From Thiobacillus denitrificans (lineage in GTDB: Bacteria > Pseudomonadota > Gammaproteobacteria > Burkholderiales > Thiobacillaceae), in assembly GCA_002403375.1 (NCBI GenBank), contig DHHQ01000007.1:25405-89404 (forward strand): a DNA stretch of 64,000 bases, given 5' to 3'. Every line of letters begins with the position of its first letter. Position 1 is the stretch's first letter. A program made the position numbers and the translations under genes. The notes below the pieces were generated by a model. That model was not told the origin of the DNA and did no database searches. It saw only the letters and a list, made by a program, of their open reading frames with translations. Below, in pieces: positions 26,518 to 34,915 of this stretch.

Positions 26518-28248
26518 TCACCTCGCGGGGGAGCCCTCGCCGTCGCCCAAATCCCGGGGCACTGGCGGCGGCTCCGCCGGCGCCTCGTACCAGCGCGCCC
26601 TGGGCACCACCTTGGGCTGTTCGGCGTCACCCTCGTACGCCGGCGTCATGATCTGAACGCCGTATTCGTTGAACACATCGAGGATGTTGCGGTGCAGGTC
26701 GGCATAGATCCGTGCCATGGCCTGGGGCTGGTCGCAATAGACGTTGATTTCGTAGGTGACGCTGAAATCCCCCAGGGCCTTCTGCAGGACGAAGGGCTCG
26801 GGCGTCGCCAGCAGGCCGGGCGTGCGTCCGGCGGCCATGCGCAGCATGGCTTCCACCTGGCGCCAGGGCGTTGCGTAGCCGATGCCGACGGTGGTGTGCA
26901 GGATCAGCCCCTGCTCCCTCGCCAGCGAACTGTAGTTGACGATGCTGCTGTTCAGGATCTCGGAATTGGGGATGACGACTTCCTCGTTCTTGACCGTGCG
27001 CAAGCGGGTCACCAAAAGCTTGCGCTCCAGCACGTCGCCGCTGACCTCCCCGACCTTGATCCGGTCGCCGATCCTGAAGGCGCGCCGATAGATCATCGTG
27101 TAGCCGGCGATCAGGTTGCCGATGACCGATGAGGAGCCGAGCGAGAAGACCAGACCGAGAAAGAGCGATATCCCCTTGAAGGCGTCGGACTCCGAACCCG
27201 GGATGTAGGGATACGCCACGACCAGTGCGAACACGACGATCAGCAGCCGGACGATCTTGTAGGTGGCGCCGGCGGTCTCGCTGTCCATCCCGGACACCTG
27301 GATCCCGCCTTGCTCGATGCCGGAAAAGAACAGCCTGGCCAGCTTCAGCACATAACGCGTCACCACGAAGAGCACGACGAGAAAAGCCAGGTCCGGGATG
27401 TCCCTGATCAGGGCCGTTCCCATGACGCGCAGCGGGTCAACGACCAGATCGAACAACCCCCGTGACGCGGGCCTTGTCCACGGGAAGAGCTCGAGGACAT
27501 AGTTCAGATACAGGTAGAGGATCACCAGGGTGAGCAAGACCCACAGCGTCTTGAAGGCCCCGCGCAAAGCCTGCCGCAACTGGCTGGCCTTGATGAGATG
27601 AACCGAGCCCTCTTCCAGGTGCTCGATGTGCCCCGCCAAACGGCGGCTCGCCATCTCGTCCAGCCAACGATAGGCACGACGGACGGCGAAGAGCAGGGCC
27701 ACCAGCGCCAGCGTGGCGCCGAGGGCATACCCGGAATGGGTCAGCAGCACGCGCGGGTCGCGATCGCTGCGATACGCGGCGATGGCTTCGGCGATGCGCG
27801 CCCGGTACAGCCCCGCCAGCACGCCCCGCGCGACGCCTTCCAGCTCGGCATCGGCATCGACCACGATCATCACTTGCCGCTCGCCCGCGAGGATCGTGGA
27901 ACCCGTATCGGTCTCGACCACGCGTAGTGGATCGGTTCGGACGGACGGATCGGCGGCCGTTACCAGAATCCTGTCCGTGATTTCCTGCGCCCGGCGCGCT
28001 GCCGGATAGGCCATCGTGCCCCGCACCCGGAACAGGGTCCTGCCGTCGATGGCCACCTCGGCGTGCTCCGGGGCGGCCGTTTGAGAAGCCTGGGGCGTGT
28101 TGTCCTGTGCCGACGCAGTTCCAGTCAAATCCGCACATACCAGCACACCCAACAGGGCAAAACTCAGCACATGGCGCCACACCCGCACTGCATGGGCGTG
28201 GCGAGCAAGCCATTGCCAAGGGGGTTGAAAGGCCGAGGGCGCGCTCAT
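26518..28248 (-). CDS. MscS-family mechanosensitive channel with periplasmic N-domain
   Basis: 576 residues. A signal-like helix (about 25-45) is followed by a periplasmic domain (50-165), then four or five helices, and the MscS core at about 355-440: GLVFSLGSSSVIGNLIAGY is the pore-lining helix, and FRIGDRIKVGEVSGDV with VIPNSEILNSSIVNYS is the beta domain. The C-terminal cytosolic vestibule ends in a Pro-rich tail. Such channels release solutes on membrane stretch. ATG 28248 is the first start after the end of the repeat-protein gene. It lies 107 bp behind that gene on the same strand and may belong to the box G unit. Confidence 0.85.
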   Translation of the reverse strand: MSAPSAFQPPWQWLARHAHAVRVWRHVLSFALLGVLVCADLTGTASAQDNTPQASQTAAPEHAEVAIDGRTLFRVRGTMAYPAARRAQEITDRILVTAADPSVRTDPLRVVETDTGSTILAGERQVMIVVDADAELEGVARGVLAGLYRARIAEAIAAYRSDRDPRVLLTHSGYALGATLALVALLFAVRRAYRWLDEMASRRLAGHIEHLEEGSVHLIKASQLRQALRGAFKTLWVLLTLVILYLYLNYVLELFPWTRPASRGLFDLVVDPLRVMGTALIRDIPDLAFLVVLFVVTRYVLKLARLFFSGIEQGGIQVSGMDSETAGATYKIVRLLIVVFALVVAYPYIPGSESDAFKGISLFLGLVFSLGSSSVIGNLIAGYTMIYRRAFRIGDRIKVGEVSGDVLERKLLVTRLRTVKNEEVVIPNSEILNSSIVNYSSLAREQGLILHTTVGIGYATPWRQVEAMLRMAAGRTPGLLATPEPFVLQKALGDFSVTYEINVYCDQPQAMARIYADLHRNILDVFNEYGVQIMTPAYEGDAEQPKVVPRARWYEAPAEPPPVPRDLGDGEGSPAR

Positions 28249-28355
28249 GTCTTGTTTTTCCTTGATCTTCAACGGCAGGCCACGAACATGATGGCGCCAA
28301 ACCGCGAGGCGATGCGGTCGCCACGCCTCCCCCGACCCGGCTGAAACGATATCGC

Positions 28356-28754
28356 TTAGCGACGCACCGAACGACGGGCCGGGCCGGTGTTGCCGATGGC
28401 GCCAGGCTGGTTGAAGCCGGGATCCACCACACCGGCCCCGGGCGCGCCGACGCCGACTCCGGGCGTACCGACGTTGCCGACCGCGCCAGGCTGGTTGATG
28501 CCGGGATCCCGCACACCCGCCCCGGGTGCGCCCACCCCCACCCCGGGCGCACCGACGCCGACGTTGCCCATGGCGCCGGGCTGGTTGATGCCCGGATCCC
28601 AGGTGCCGACCCCGGGTGCGCCGACGCCGGCGGTCCCGCCTCTCACGCCGGGCTGGTTGATGCCGGGGTCGACGGCATGAAGCGCGCCCGAAAGCATGGC
28701 CATCGTCACGCCGATCGCCAGGCCACCTATCCACTTGTTGCGTTTGATGTTCAT
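28356..28754 (-). CDS. Exported Gly/Pro/Val repeat protein (DPGINQPG repeats)
   Basis: 132 residues. A signal peptide (about 1-27) is followed entirely by repeats: four units begin DPGINQPG or DPGFNQPG, separated by VGAPGVGVGAPGAG-type spacers of varying length, with a basic tail (PARRSVRR). The composition is almost only Gly, Pro, Val, Ala, Asn and Asp, which predicts an extended or elastin-like secreted chain. AAGGAG lies 8 nt before the ATG at 28754, which decides the start over an upstream in-frame ATG. The gene lies between the second DUF2092 gene and the MscS gene. Function unknown. Confidence 0.78.
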   Translation of the reverse strand: MNIKRNKWIGGLAIGVTMAMLSGALHAVDPGINQPGVRGGTAGVGAPGVGTWDPGINQPGAMGNVGVGAPGVGVGAPGAGVRDPGINQPGAVGNVGTPGVGVGAPGAGVVDPGFNQPGAIGNTGPARRSVRR

Positions 28755-28870
28755 CTTTTCTACTCCTTGCATGAGGTGTGGGGCGCAGCGCCGTCTGATC
28801 GCGATCGCATCGCCAGGTGGCGCCGGGCGCGATCAGCTGAGACGCAGCCCGCCGTCGACTTCTGCCCGAT

Positions 28871-29665
28871 TCAATTGGCCTTGGGCGCGTCGGTGCTCTT
28901 CAGCACGAAGTCGACTTTCTGTGCGCTTCGAGGGGGCTTGAAGCTGAAGGTGCTCGCGCCGAATTTGGGCTTGAGGTTCCAGTGCTTCGTGACGACGGTG
29001 AACTGGGGGGCGTTGAGCTTGTCCCGCGTGGTGATCACCAGCTTGCGCGCCAGGGGGCGCTTGCCGTCCTCGATCCAGATCTGCCAGTCGACGTGTGGCG
29101 CACGGAAGGCGAGGTGGTCGCAGCGCACGCCATCCACCACGCCCTTGCCGACCACGAACCCGGAGGTCACGTCCTGCATCAGGATGCCGTAGGCATCCTT
29201 GTAGAGGAGATCGCCGGCGGGCGCGACGACGTCGAGCTTCTCACGCGCGAAGTCCAGCATCTCCTCGAGCGTGCCGGGCGCGGCGATCGTGGCGTAGTAG
29301 TTCTCAGCCGGGTTGTGCAGGGTCAGCGATGTGCCGTCGTAGTAGAAGACCTGATCGACCAGATCGCCGGTGCGCTCCGCACGCAATCTGTTGGGGCGCT
29401 CGACCGACACCCGCGCGGTGTGGTCGAACTGGATCTTCTGCCCCGACTCGAGCACCACCTCGATAGTGCTTTCCGTGTCCACGCTGAACCGCTGCTGGCG
29501 GGCGAGAAAATCGGTCGACGCTTTCAGCAGCTGCCGGGCCGCCGGGGCGACCCCGGTCGGCTGCGACAGTGCCGCCTGCGGCAGCACCGCGGCCAGGAGC
29601 AGCGCAACGGCGACCGCGCCCCCCCTGCCGATTCTTGCCACGTGCTTGATTACGGTCAGTGCCAT
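28871..29665 (-). CDS. Exported DUF2092-family protein, second copy
   Basis: 264 residues with a signal peptide (about 1-36, ending AALSQ). Homologous over its length to the DUF2092 protein at 25587-26378, with matching blocks: VSVERPNRLRAERTGDLVDQ, YYDGTSLTLHNPAENYYATI, DHLAFRAPHVDWQIWIEDG and FSFKPPRSAQKVDF. Probably periplasmic and, by fold analogy, a lipid- or lipoprotein-binding protein. AGGGGGAG precedes ATG 29665; a GTG one codon earlier is possible. It is the first gene of the box G unit, followed by the repeat protein and the MscS channel. Confidence 0.78.
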   Translation of the reverse strand: MALTVIKHVARIGRGGAVAVALLLAAVLPQAALSQPTGVAPAARQLLKASTDFLARQQRFSVDTESTIEVVLESGQKIQFDHTARVSVERPNRLRAERTGDLVDQVFYYDGTSLTLHNPAENYYATIAAPGTLEEMLDFAREKLDVVAPAGDLLYKDAYGILMQDVTSGFVVGKGVVDGVRCDHLAFRAPHVDWQIWIEDGKRPLARKLVITTRDKLNAPQFTVVTKHWNLKPKFGASTFSFKPPRSAQKVDFVLKSTDAPKAN

Positions 29666-29728
29666 CACTCCCCCTACGCGAGAAAATCGACAAACCCGCG
29701 CGCCCCCAGAGACCGCGCGTCTTCGTTG

Positions 29729-29774
29729 AATATAGCGGTCCCGGTGTGCGCTGCTAATTGGACTTTGGTCTCAT
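29729..29774 (-). promoter_or_regulatory. Regulon promoter box G
   Basis: Minus-strand consensus dyad ATGAGACCAAAGTCCAAT (29774-29757), 21 nt, one base, TATATT (29734-29729), the closest match to a sigma-70 -10. Faces the DUF2092 gene starting at 29665. Confidence 0.8.
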
Positions 29775-29818
29775 GCCCGGCCACGCCGAGGCAGCCGCCG
29801 GGTGCGTCGGTAGCGTGC

Positions 29819-29845
29819 AAAAAAGCGCGGGCACCCGCCCGCGCT
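29819..29845 (-). terminator. Rho-independent terminator of second DUF3313 gene
   Basis: Minus-strand stem AGCGCGGGC / GCCCGCGCT (9 bp, 4-nt loop) followed by six T. It lies 27 nt after the DUF3313 stop and separates that unit from box G. Confidence 0.82.
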
Positions 29846-29871
29846 TCTTCACCCCAGGCAAGGCGGAACGA

Positions 29872-30687
29872 TCACTTGCCGGACGCCCCGCCACGCAGCG
29901 CGGCGAAGCGCTGCGCCACCTGCATCGACCACTTGTCGAATGCATTTTTCGCGTAGGACCAGGACTGGAACGAACCCATGTAGCCGCTCGCCCAGGTGCT
30001 GACCGCGTTGGCATCCATCTCCGCCGCGTACTTGCGGCCGACCGTGGTGTCGCGGCATTCGCCGAGCACCGTGCCCGTGGTGGCATCGAGGAACTGCATT
30101 TCCACGCCGGTTTCGCCGAGGTAGGGCGTCGAACCCGCCGGTCCGCCCTTCGCCACGCCTGAGCCCGCCTCGGCAACGAAGCCGTAGGGGATCAGCGTGC
30201 CGGCGACGCTGCGCTTGACGTCGGTCGGCTTCAGGCTGGTGAGCGCCACCGCGATCATGACCGTCCCCGCCTCCGGCGCGGTGACCACCTTCATTTGCGG
30301 CTTGAGGGCGTTGACCAACGAGTCCTCGAAATAATCGGTCAGCTTTTTCAGGTCGGACGGGTCGACGAGGGTTTCCTTGCCGTCAGCGGGCTTGAGCGAC
30401 ACGACGATGCGCGAAACCATCACCTTGTCGTATTGCCTGGCGTCGAGACCAGCATCGCGCCAGCATTCGACCCCCTCGCCCCAGTCGGCCTTCTTGAGGC
30501 GATCGTAGTCCGTCAGGAAGCCCGAGCGCGTCAGCAGCCTGGGGTCGGTCACCGTCACCGCCGCGCCGTTGTGCTTCGTTTCTGACGCCCCGGATTCGGC
30601 AAAAGCCGGGCCCGGCATGAGCGTTGCGCCCAGCAGGGCGGCTCCCGCGACAAAGGCCAGGCTACCCGAGCGTGCCGAATGGTTCAT
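29872..30687 (-). CDS. Exported DUF3313-family protein, second copy
   Basis: 271 residues with a signal peptide (about 1-30). The mature part carries the DUF3313 start motif SGFLTDYDRLKKAD, then AGLDARQYDKVMVSRIVVSL, and a C-terminal helix rich in Trp (SGYMGSFQSWSYAKNAFDKW). Related to, but longer than, the protein at 19414. It is the last gene of a leftward run of exported proteins that begins at 34010. A strong terminator follows it. AAAGGAAAG precedes ATG 30687. Confidence 0.77.
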   Translation of the reverse strand: MNHSARSGSLAFVAGAALLGATLMPGPAFAESGASETKHNGAAVTVTDPRLLTRSGFLTDYDRLKKADWGEGVECWRDAGLDARQYDKVMVSRIVVSLKPADGKETLVDPSDLKKLTDYFEDSLVNALKPQMKVVTAPEAGTVMIAVALTSLKPTDVKRSVAGTLIPYGFVAEAGSGVAKGGPAGSTPYLGETGVEMQFLDATTGTVLGECRDTTVGRKYAAEMDANAVSTWASGYMGSFQSWSYAKNAFDKWSMQVAQRFAALRGGASGK

Positions 30688-30719
30688 GAGTCTTCCTTTC
30701 CTTTTAGCCGGCAAAGACG

Positions 30720-32171
30720 CTACTTCGCCAGTTCGATCTCGCTCAGTTTCCAGGTCTTGTCGAACCAGGGCTCGAGCGGGCCGTACAGCCGGAACAGCAT
30801 GTTCCAGCCCTTGCCGGGGATGGTCTGAATCCAGTTGCGTTCCATGCCGGAAGGCGCCTTCGGCCCGAAGTACACATCCACTGAACCATCCTTGTTGACG
30901 ACCAAACCCTTGTCCAGACTGCTCACCTGTGGAAAGTCCTGATCGGTCTGGAGCATGGACCGGGTCTGGTTGTCGTACACGATCGCGGACCAGAAGTCCT
31001 TTGCCGGAGCGTTTGGCAGCACATGCAGCCGATAAGTCTTGGCACCGTCCAGAGGATTGCCCTGGGAATCCACGATTCCGACGGCATACTGGGAGCCTTG
31101 CCCCACCATCTTGGCTTCCATGGCCGGCGTCACGCCGGTGGCATAGAAGTAGAAGAAAGCGGCTGCATCCAGATAGGCCACGCCGGGCTGGGACTGGAAC
31201 TTGTAGCCGCCGAGCCACTGGCGCCAAGTGCTGTTCGGATAGTAGAAAGCCTCAGGGATGCGGCTCTGGTAGGTGAGAGTGCGCGCGGTAGCGTCGCCCA
31301 CCGCTGCAGCATCGGTCAGGATCGCCTTCATGCGCGCATCGGGCGCGAACGGCTTGCCCTTCTCGATGCCGATCGAGGCAAAGAACCCCAGAGTGATCGG
31401 ATCGATCGACTCGACGGGTTCGTTCTGAACGACGTAGTTGAGAAGTTCCCAGAACCGGTAGTCCGCTGGTGCCACCGTGGAGAAGTCTCGATTGGACACG
31501 TTGACGAAGGTGTTGGCCGGCGGATTGGCCGCCTGCGACAGGGGATAAATCCGCGTGTTCTTGTGCAGACTCTCGATCGCGGGCTTGATGTCCCCCTGCA
31601 CCGGCATGTTGCGCCAGACGAGGATGGACTCGAAGGTGGGAACACGCACGACCATGTACCCATCCGGCACTTCGCCCTTGTACCCGGGAGGCAGCAGCAG
31701 GTACTTGCCACCCTGGCCCTTGTCCGGACCGACGATGCCTATGTCGGTGACATACTTGAACCAGAAGTCATCGATCATACCCAGAGTCCTGGGTGGCACT
31801 TCGACCACCAGCGGGCCGTCATGCAGATCGATCCAGATCCATGTGTAGGGCGTGGTCGCATTCGGCGTCAGAAAGATCGAGCGGGCATTCAGGTTTTCTT
31901 CGAATGACGGGATGGTGACATTCGCGGGGCCGACTCCCAGCAACCCTTCACGCAGCCCCGCCATGTTCACCGGTGCCAATGCCAGCAAGTAGGCCTGAAC
32001 AGCGCGCTGGAAGTCGAGATTGTCGTAGACCTTGTCGACGGTTTCCCTGTCCGGAAAGCCGTCAAAGAAGTTCAGCGTGCCCAGCCGAGTTTCGACGTTA
32101 TCCGGGATCGCGATGCCCTGTTGGATGTTGGTGGTCATCTTCATTGTGGGCGGAGTGGATTTCGGTTTCAT
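30720..32171 (-). CDS. DUF1254/DUF1214 protein
   Basis: 483 residues, no obvious signal peptide. The N-terminal DUF1254 domain spans about 50-170 (FQRAVQAYLLALAPVNMAGL, then the NATTPYTWIWIDLHDGPLVV block) and the C-terminal DUF1214 domain about 370-475 (RLHVLPNAPAKDFWSAIVYD, GWNMLFRLYGPLEPWFDKTW). Proteins with this two-domain layout are common in proteobacteria and have no established reaction. AGGAGATAGCG gives a strong ribosome-binding site. It is the fourth gene of the leftward box I run and precedes the DUF3313 gene by 32 bp. Codon use is slightly less GC-rich than its neighbours. Confidence 0.82.
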   Translation of the reverse strand: MKPKSTPPTMKMTTNIQQGIAIPDNVETRLGTLNFFDGFPDRETVDKVYDNLDFQRAVQAYLLALAPVNMAGLREGLLGVGPANVTIPSFEENLNARSIFLTPNATTPYTWIWIDLHDGPLVVEVPPRTLGMIDDFWFKYVTDIGIVGPDKGQGGKYLLLPPGYKGEVPDGYMVVRVPTFESILVWRNMPVQGDIKPAIESLHKNTRIYPLSQAANPPANTFVNVSNRDFSTVAPADYRFWELLNYVVQNEPVESIDPITLGFFASIGIEKGKPFAPDARMKAILTDAAAVGDATARTLTYQSRIPEAFYYPNSTWRQWLGGYKFQSQPGVAYLDAAAFFYFYATGVTPAMEAKMVGQGSQYAVGIVDSQGNPLDGAKTYRLHVLPNAPAKDFWSAIVYDNQTRSMLQTDQDFPQVSSLDKGLVVNKDGSVDVYFGPKAPSGMERNWIQTIPGKGWNMLFRLYGPLEPWFDKTWKLSEIELAK

Positions 32172-32234
32172 CGCTATCTCCTGTTCATGTTGTGACTGGT
32201 GCTTCTTTCAGCCGAAGTTAAATGAATCCTGTCG

Positions 32235-32630
32235 TTACAGCGGCGTGCACGAACCGAACAGCACGTAGGCCCCATCGCGGCTGCTGAAGGTCGTGACCAT
32301 CTTGCCGTTCGCGGTGTCGAGCGCCATGCTCCAGGCGAGGCCCAGCTCGGTGCCCTGCAGCAGGATCTGCTGCGGGTCCTTCTCCATGGCATGGATCGGC
32401 GAGCTGCGCTTCGGTCCGACGATGGTCTTCCTGGCGAAGTCGATGCGCATGAATGCCGGTGCGCCGACGTCGTCCGGAATCCCCTTCTCGCATCCTCCGC
32501 CGGAAATGCAGTCCATCGCCTCGACCGGCGCGCAGATCAGGGCCTTGGAACCGTCGAAATCGCCGGCCGTCGCCGTCGCGCCGAACGCCAGGATCGATGC
32601 CGCCAGCGGCAGGTGCATGATGTTCTTCAT
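32235..32630 (-). CDS. Small exported protein with four cysteines
   Basis: 131 residues. The signal peptide is about 1-22 (ending ATATAG). The mature chain begins DFDGSKALICAPVEAMDC and carries a third Cys in SGGGCEKG and a fourth in FGSCTPL near the end, so two periplasmic disulfides are possible. No family recognised. GAAGACGCAC precedes ATG 32630. It is 11 bp after the glycine-zipper protein gene in the leftward box I run. Confidence 0.68.
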   Translation of the reverse strand: MKNIMHLPLAASILAFGATATAGDFDGSKALICAPVEAMDCISGGGCEKGIPDDVGAPAFMRIDFARKTIVGPKRSSPIHAMEKDPQQILLQGTELGLAWSMALDTANGKMVTTFSSRDGAYVLFGSCTPL

Positions 32631-32641
32631 GTGCGTCTTCC

Positions 32642-33112
32642 TTATTTGATCGTGTAGCCGCGGCCTTCCATGCAGGCGCCATAGGCCCGGTAGAAAGTGT
32701 TCATCTGCTCTTGGCGCTGGGCCTGGGCCTGCTGGTTCTGGGACTGCTGTTTCTGGCGCGCCCGGCTGCCGCCGGCCATGGTCCCGACGACCGCGCCGAT
32801 CGCGGCGCCCTTCCCCGCGTCGCCGGCGACGCCACCGATGAGCGCACCGCCCGCCGCGCCCATCAGCGCGCCGCCCACGCGCTCGCCGCCGCCGACCGCC
32901 GGACCCGTTTGCTGTGGAACCGGCGTCTGCGCCAGGGCAGCCGGGTCGATGCCGGTGGTCTGCCTGGCCCAGGCCTGGCACTCGCCGTCGTCCTTGCCCT
33001 GCTGTGTCGCGCTCTGCCCTTTCGCCGGATAGACGACGGGCTGCTGCGCCATGGCGGAGGCGGCCATGCACAAGGCCGCGATGCCGAGGCTGACTCGAAT
33101 GGAATTGCGCAT
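32642..33112 (-). CDS. Exported glycine-zipper (YMGG-like) protein
   Basis: 156 residues. A signal peptide (about 1-22, ending SAMA) precedes a hydrophilic segment and then a glycine-zipper stretch, GGALMGAAGGALIGGVAG (about residues 79-96), which continues to about residue 112. A Gln-rich coil and a short Cys-containing end (YGACMEGRGYTIK) follow. Glycine-zipper proteins of this kind associate with the outer membrane or envelope. ATG 33112 is chosen because GGAG lies 8 nt upstream; an in-frame GTG three codons earlier overlaps that site. Confidence 0.75.
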   Translation of the reverse strand: MRNSIRVSLGIAALCMAASAMAQQPVVYPAKGQSATQQGKDDGECQAWARQTTGIDPAALAQTPVPQQTGPAVGGGERVGGALMGAAGGALIGGVAGDAGKGAAIGAVVGTMAGGSRARQKQQSQNQQAQAQRQEQMNTFYRAYGACMEGRGYTIK

Positions 33113-33200
33113 CTTTAACACTCCGTTTGGTGAGGTCCTGGTGAGTTGAAAACGGTCAGGTCGTACAAGGGTTCGCCGGTTCGATTCGCGGTGGCCGCGC

Positions 33201-34010
33201 TCATTTCGGGAACAGCAGGGTCAGCGCCAGCCGGAATCCCCAGCCCTCCGGGCCGGCGCCGTCCGGGCTGTCCGCCCAGTAGCGCGCGCCGCCCTGAAGG
33301 GTGAACGGCTGCTTGCCCACCTTGAGCATCTGGCTGACCATCAAGTTGACCGGCACCGACCATTCCTCCGATTCCCAGTCGTAGGTGGATTCCGTGTTCA
33401 CGGTAAAACTGGTGAGCGTCTTGGTGGTGTAGGACACGAAGGGCTGCAGGAAGGTGGCGCTGATGTCGTTGCGGTCGTCGTCGCCGGCCACCGACCAGAT
33501 GTGGTTCGCCAGCGCGCCGACGGTCCAGCCGCTCTCCTGCTTGAGCACCACGGCGGTCGGGCCGAGACCCCACTTCTCGGCGCTCAGGCGGTCTTCGCTG
33601 CCGGTGGGCAGCAGCAGCACCGGCCCGGCGCCCCAGATCCAGCCGCCCGCGGTCGGCTTCTTGGGCGAGAAGAACAGGCTCTGCGTGATGTCGCCGACCC
33701 CGGAATCGGTGCCGGCGCCGGGCACGACGTCTTGCTGGCTGACCAGCGGGACGATGGTGCGCGAAATCAGGTTCCAGTCCGCGCCGATCGAGAACGGGAT
33801 CACCGGCTGGACGTTCAGCTGCCACTTCTCGCCCTGTTCGGCCGGGCCGATGTTCTCGTCGTAGTTGAGCTGCAGCGGCAGGCTGACGAGGGCGGCGATC
33901 GGGTTCAGTGCCTGCTTGGCCAGTTCGGCATCGCTCGCCGCGGCGGGCAGGACCGCCAGACCGGCCGACAAAGCCGCCAGGCGAAGGGCAAACAAAGGGA
34001 TTCTATTCAT
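33201..34010 (-). CDS. Outer-membrane beta-barrel / transporter-like protein
   Basis: 269 residues. A signal peptide (about 1-25, ending LPAAAS) precedes alternating aromatic/hydrophobic strands typical of a small outer-membrane barrel, ending LRLALTLLFPK-like (here FRLALTLLFPK). NPIAALVSLPLQLNYDENIG near residue 35 is a block I know from proteins annotated simply as transporters, sometimes near phenol or aromatic metabolism. Substrate not inferable. ATG 34010 is used because longer in-frame reading passes through promoter box I. It heads a five-gene leftward run of exported proteins. Confidence 0.75.
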   Translation of the reverse strand: MNRIPLFALRLAALSAGLAVLPAAASDAELAKQALNPIAALVSLPLQLNYDENIGPAEQGEKWQLNVQPVIPFSIGADWNLISRTIVPLVSQQDVVPGAGTDSGVGDITQSLFFSPKKPTAGGWIWGAGPVLLLPTGSEDRLSAEKWGLGPTAVVLKQESGWTVGALANHIWSVAGDDDRNDISATFLQPFVSYTTKTLTSFTVNTESTYDWESEEWSVPVNLMVSQMLKVGKQPFTLQGGARYWADSPDGAGPEGWGFRLALTLLFPK

Positions 34011-34046
34011 GATCGACTCCAGGCGTGACTCAACAAGGTGGCGCGA

Positions 34047-34092
34047 ACGGTAATGCGCGCGCGCGCTGCGGGAAATTGGACCTTGGTCCCAT
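34047..34092 (-). promoter_or_regulatory. Regulon promoter box I
   Basis: Minus-strand ATGGGACCAAGGTCCAAT (34092-34075), the most symmetric copy, 21 nt, one base, TACCGT (34052-34047). Faces the outer-membrane protein gene starting at 34010. Confidence 0.75.
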
Positions 34093-34102
34093 GGGCTCGG
34101 TG

Positions 34103-34134
34103 GAGCCGTATCGGCGTGAGCCCCAATACGGCTC
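34103..34134 (-). terminator. Stem-loop after SYLF gene, possible terminator
   Basis: Inverted repeat GAGCCGTAT / ATACGGCTC (9 bp, 14-nt loop) between the SYLF stop and box I. No T-tract follows on the minus strand, so termination is only a suggestion. Confidence 0.4.
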
Positions 34135-34152
34135 GTCCCCACGATCACCCGA

Positions 34153-34719
34153 TCACTTTTTCAGCTTGGTGAATTTCGTGCCCTTGCCCGACCAGCCGCC
34201 CATCAGGCCTTCCTTGCCGAAGGCGAAGGCGACGACCGAGGATTTGGCTTTCAGGGTGTCCGCCGACATGGTGGGGGTCGAGGCGTCCACCACCGTGACG
34301 CCCGCGTCCACCCCCGCGGCCCAGCCGCTGCTGGCGCGGAAGCTGTCGAGCGCCTCCTGGGTCAGGAACAGGAACACGAAGTTGGCCTTCTGGAAGCCAG
34401 CCTGGAACCCTGCCGAGCCGACCTCCATCTTGTAGTAGTCGACGCTCTTGCCGCCGACCCTGAGCGCGCCCTCGCCCCATTGCGCACCGACGACGAAACC
34501 GACTTTCTTGACGTCGGGCATGACGAGCACGCCCTTGGCGGCGGCCAGATATTCCTCGGCGCCCTTCACCTCCTTTTTGAAGCTCTGCAGGGCGGCGTCG
34601 GCACGCGCATCGATTTCCCTTGCACTATCTGCGTGCGCGGCCCCCACGGGCAGCAGCAAGAACGACAGCGACAGCGCGGCGAGAAAGGTACGGAACGGGG
34701 TGACGGCATGTTCGATCAT
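34153..34719 (-). CDS. Exported SYLF-domain (YSC84-like) protein
   Basis: 188 residues. A signal peptide (about 1-31, ending GAAHA) precedes a SYLF domain covering nearly all of the mature chain: AKGVLVMPDVKKVGFVVGAQ, GSAGFQAGFQKANFVFLFLT and DASTPTMSADTLKAKSSVVA. SYLF domains bind phosphoinositides in eukaryotes; bacterial members are exported and of unclear role, presumably lipid-associated. GGAG lies 9 nt before ATG 34719, which decides the start. Single gene under box J, divergent from the histidine-kinase gene. Confidence 0.85.
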   Translation of the reverse strand: MIEHAVTPFRTFLAALSLSFLLLPVGAAHADSAREIDARADAALQSFKKEVKGAEEYLAAAKGVLVMPDVKKVGFVVGAQWGEGALRVGGKSVDYYKMEVGSAGFQAGFQKANFVFLFLTQEALDSFRASSGWAAGVDAGVTVVDASTPTMSADTLKAKSSVVAFAFGKEGLMGGWSGKGTKFTKLKK

Positions 34720-34794
34720 GGTTCGGTTCTCCAGATGAAGGTGAAGCGCATGCCCGGGCGGGACACGATGGCCGGAACTCGGCTGCATGGGAGG

Positions 34795-34840
34795 AGCGTA
34801 GGGTTTGTGCACAGCCGGGTCTATTGGGCTTTGGTCCCAT
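34795..34840 (-). promoter_or_regulatory. Regulon promoter box J
   Basis: Minus-strand ATGGGACCAAAGCCCAAT (34840-34823), one mismatch in the right half-site, 21 nt, one base, TACGCT (34800-34795). Faces the SYLF gene at 34719. It lies 76 bp before the divergent kinase gene, for which no matching -10 is seen. Confidence 0.72.
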
Positions 34841-34915
34841 ACCCGGCCGCAAGCCTTGCGGGTGGCGTTATTGGGTAAACTGGCTGCGGTCCCGTACGCG
34901 AGCCGACTCCACGCA

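Noticed and set aside
28380..28680. CRISPR-like or non-coding tandem repeat
   Set aside because: The repeat units are of unequal length and stay in frame within a gene with a signal peptide and ribosome-binding site; they encode the DPGINQPG protein.
34823..34862. Box J read as a rightward promoter for the histidine kinase gene at 34916
   Set aside because: Because the dyad is nearly symmetric it could bind in either direction, but 21 nt to the right there is no TANNNT hexamer; the sequence reads GTGGCGT. Only the leftward reading toward the SYLF gene matches the other ten copies.
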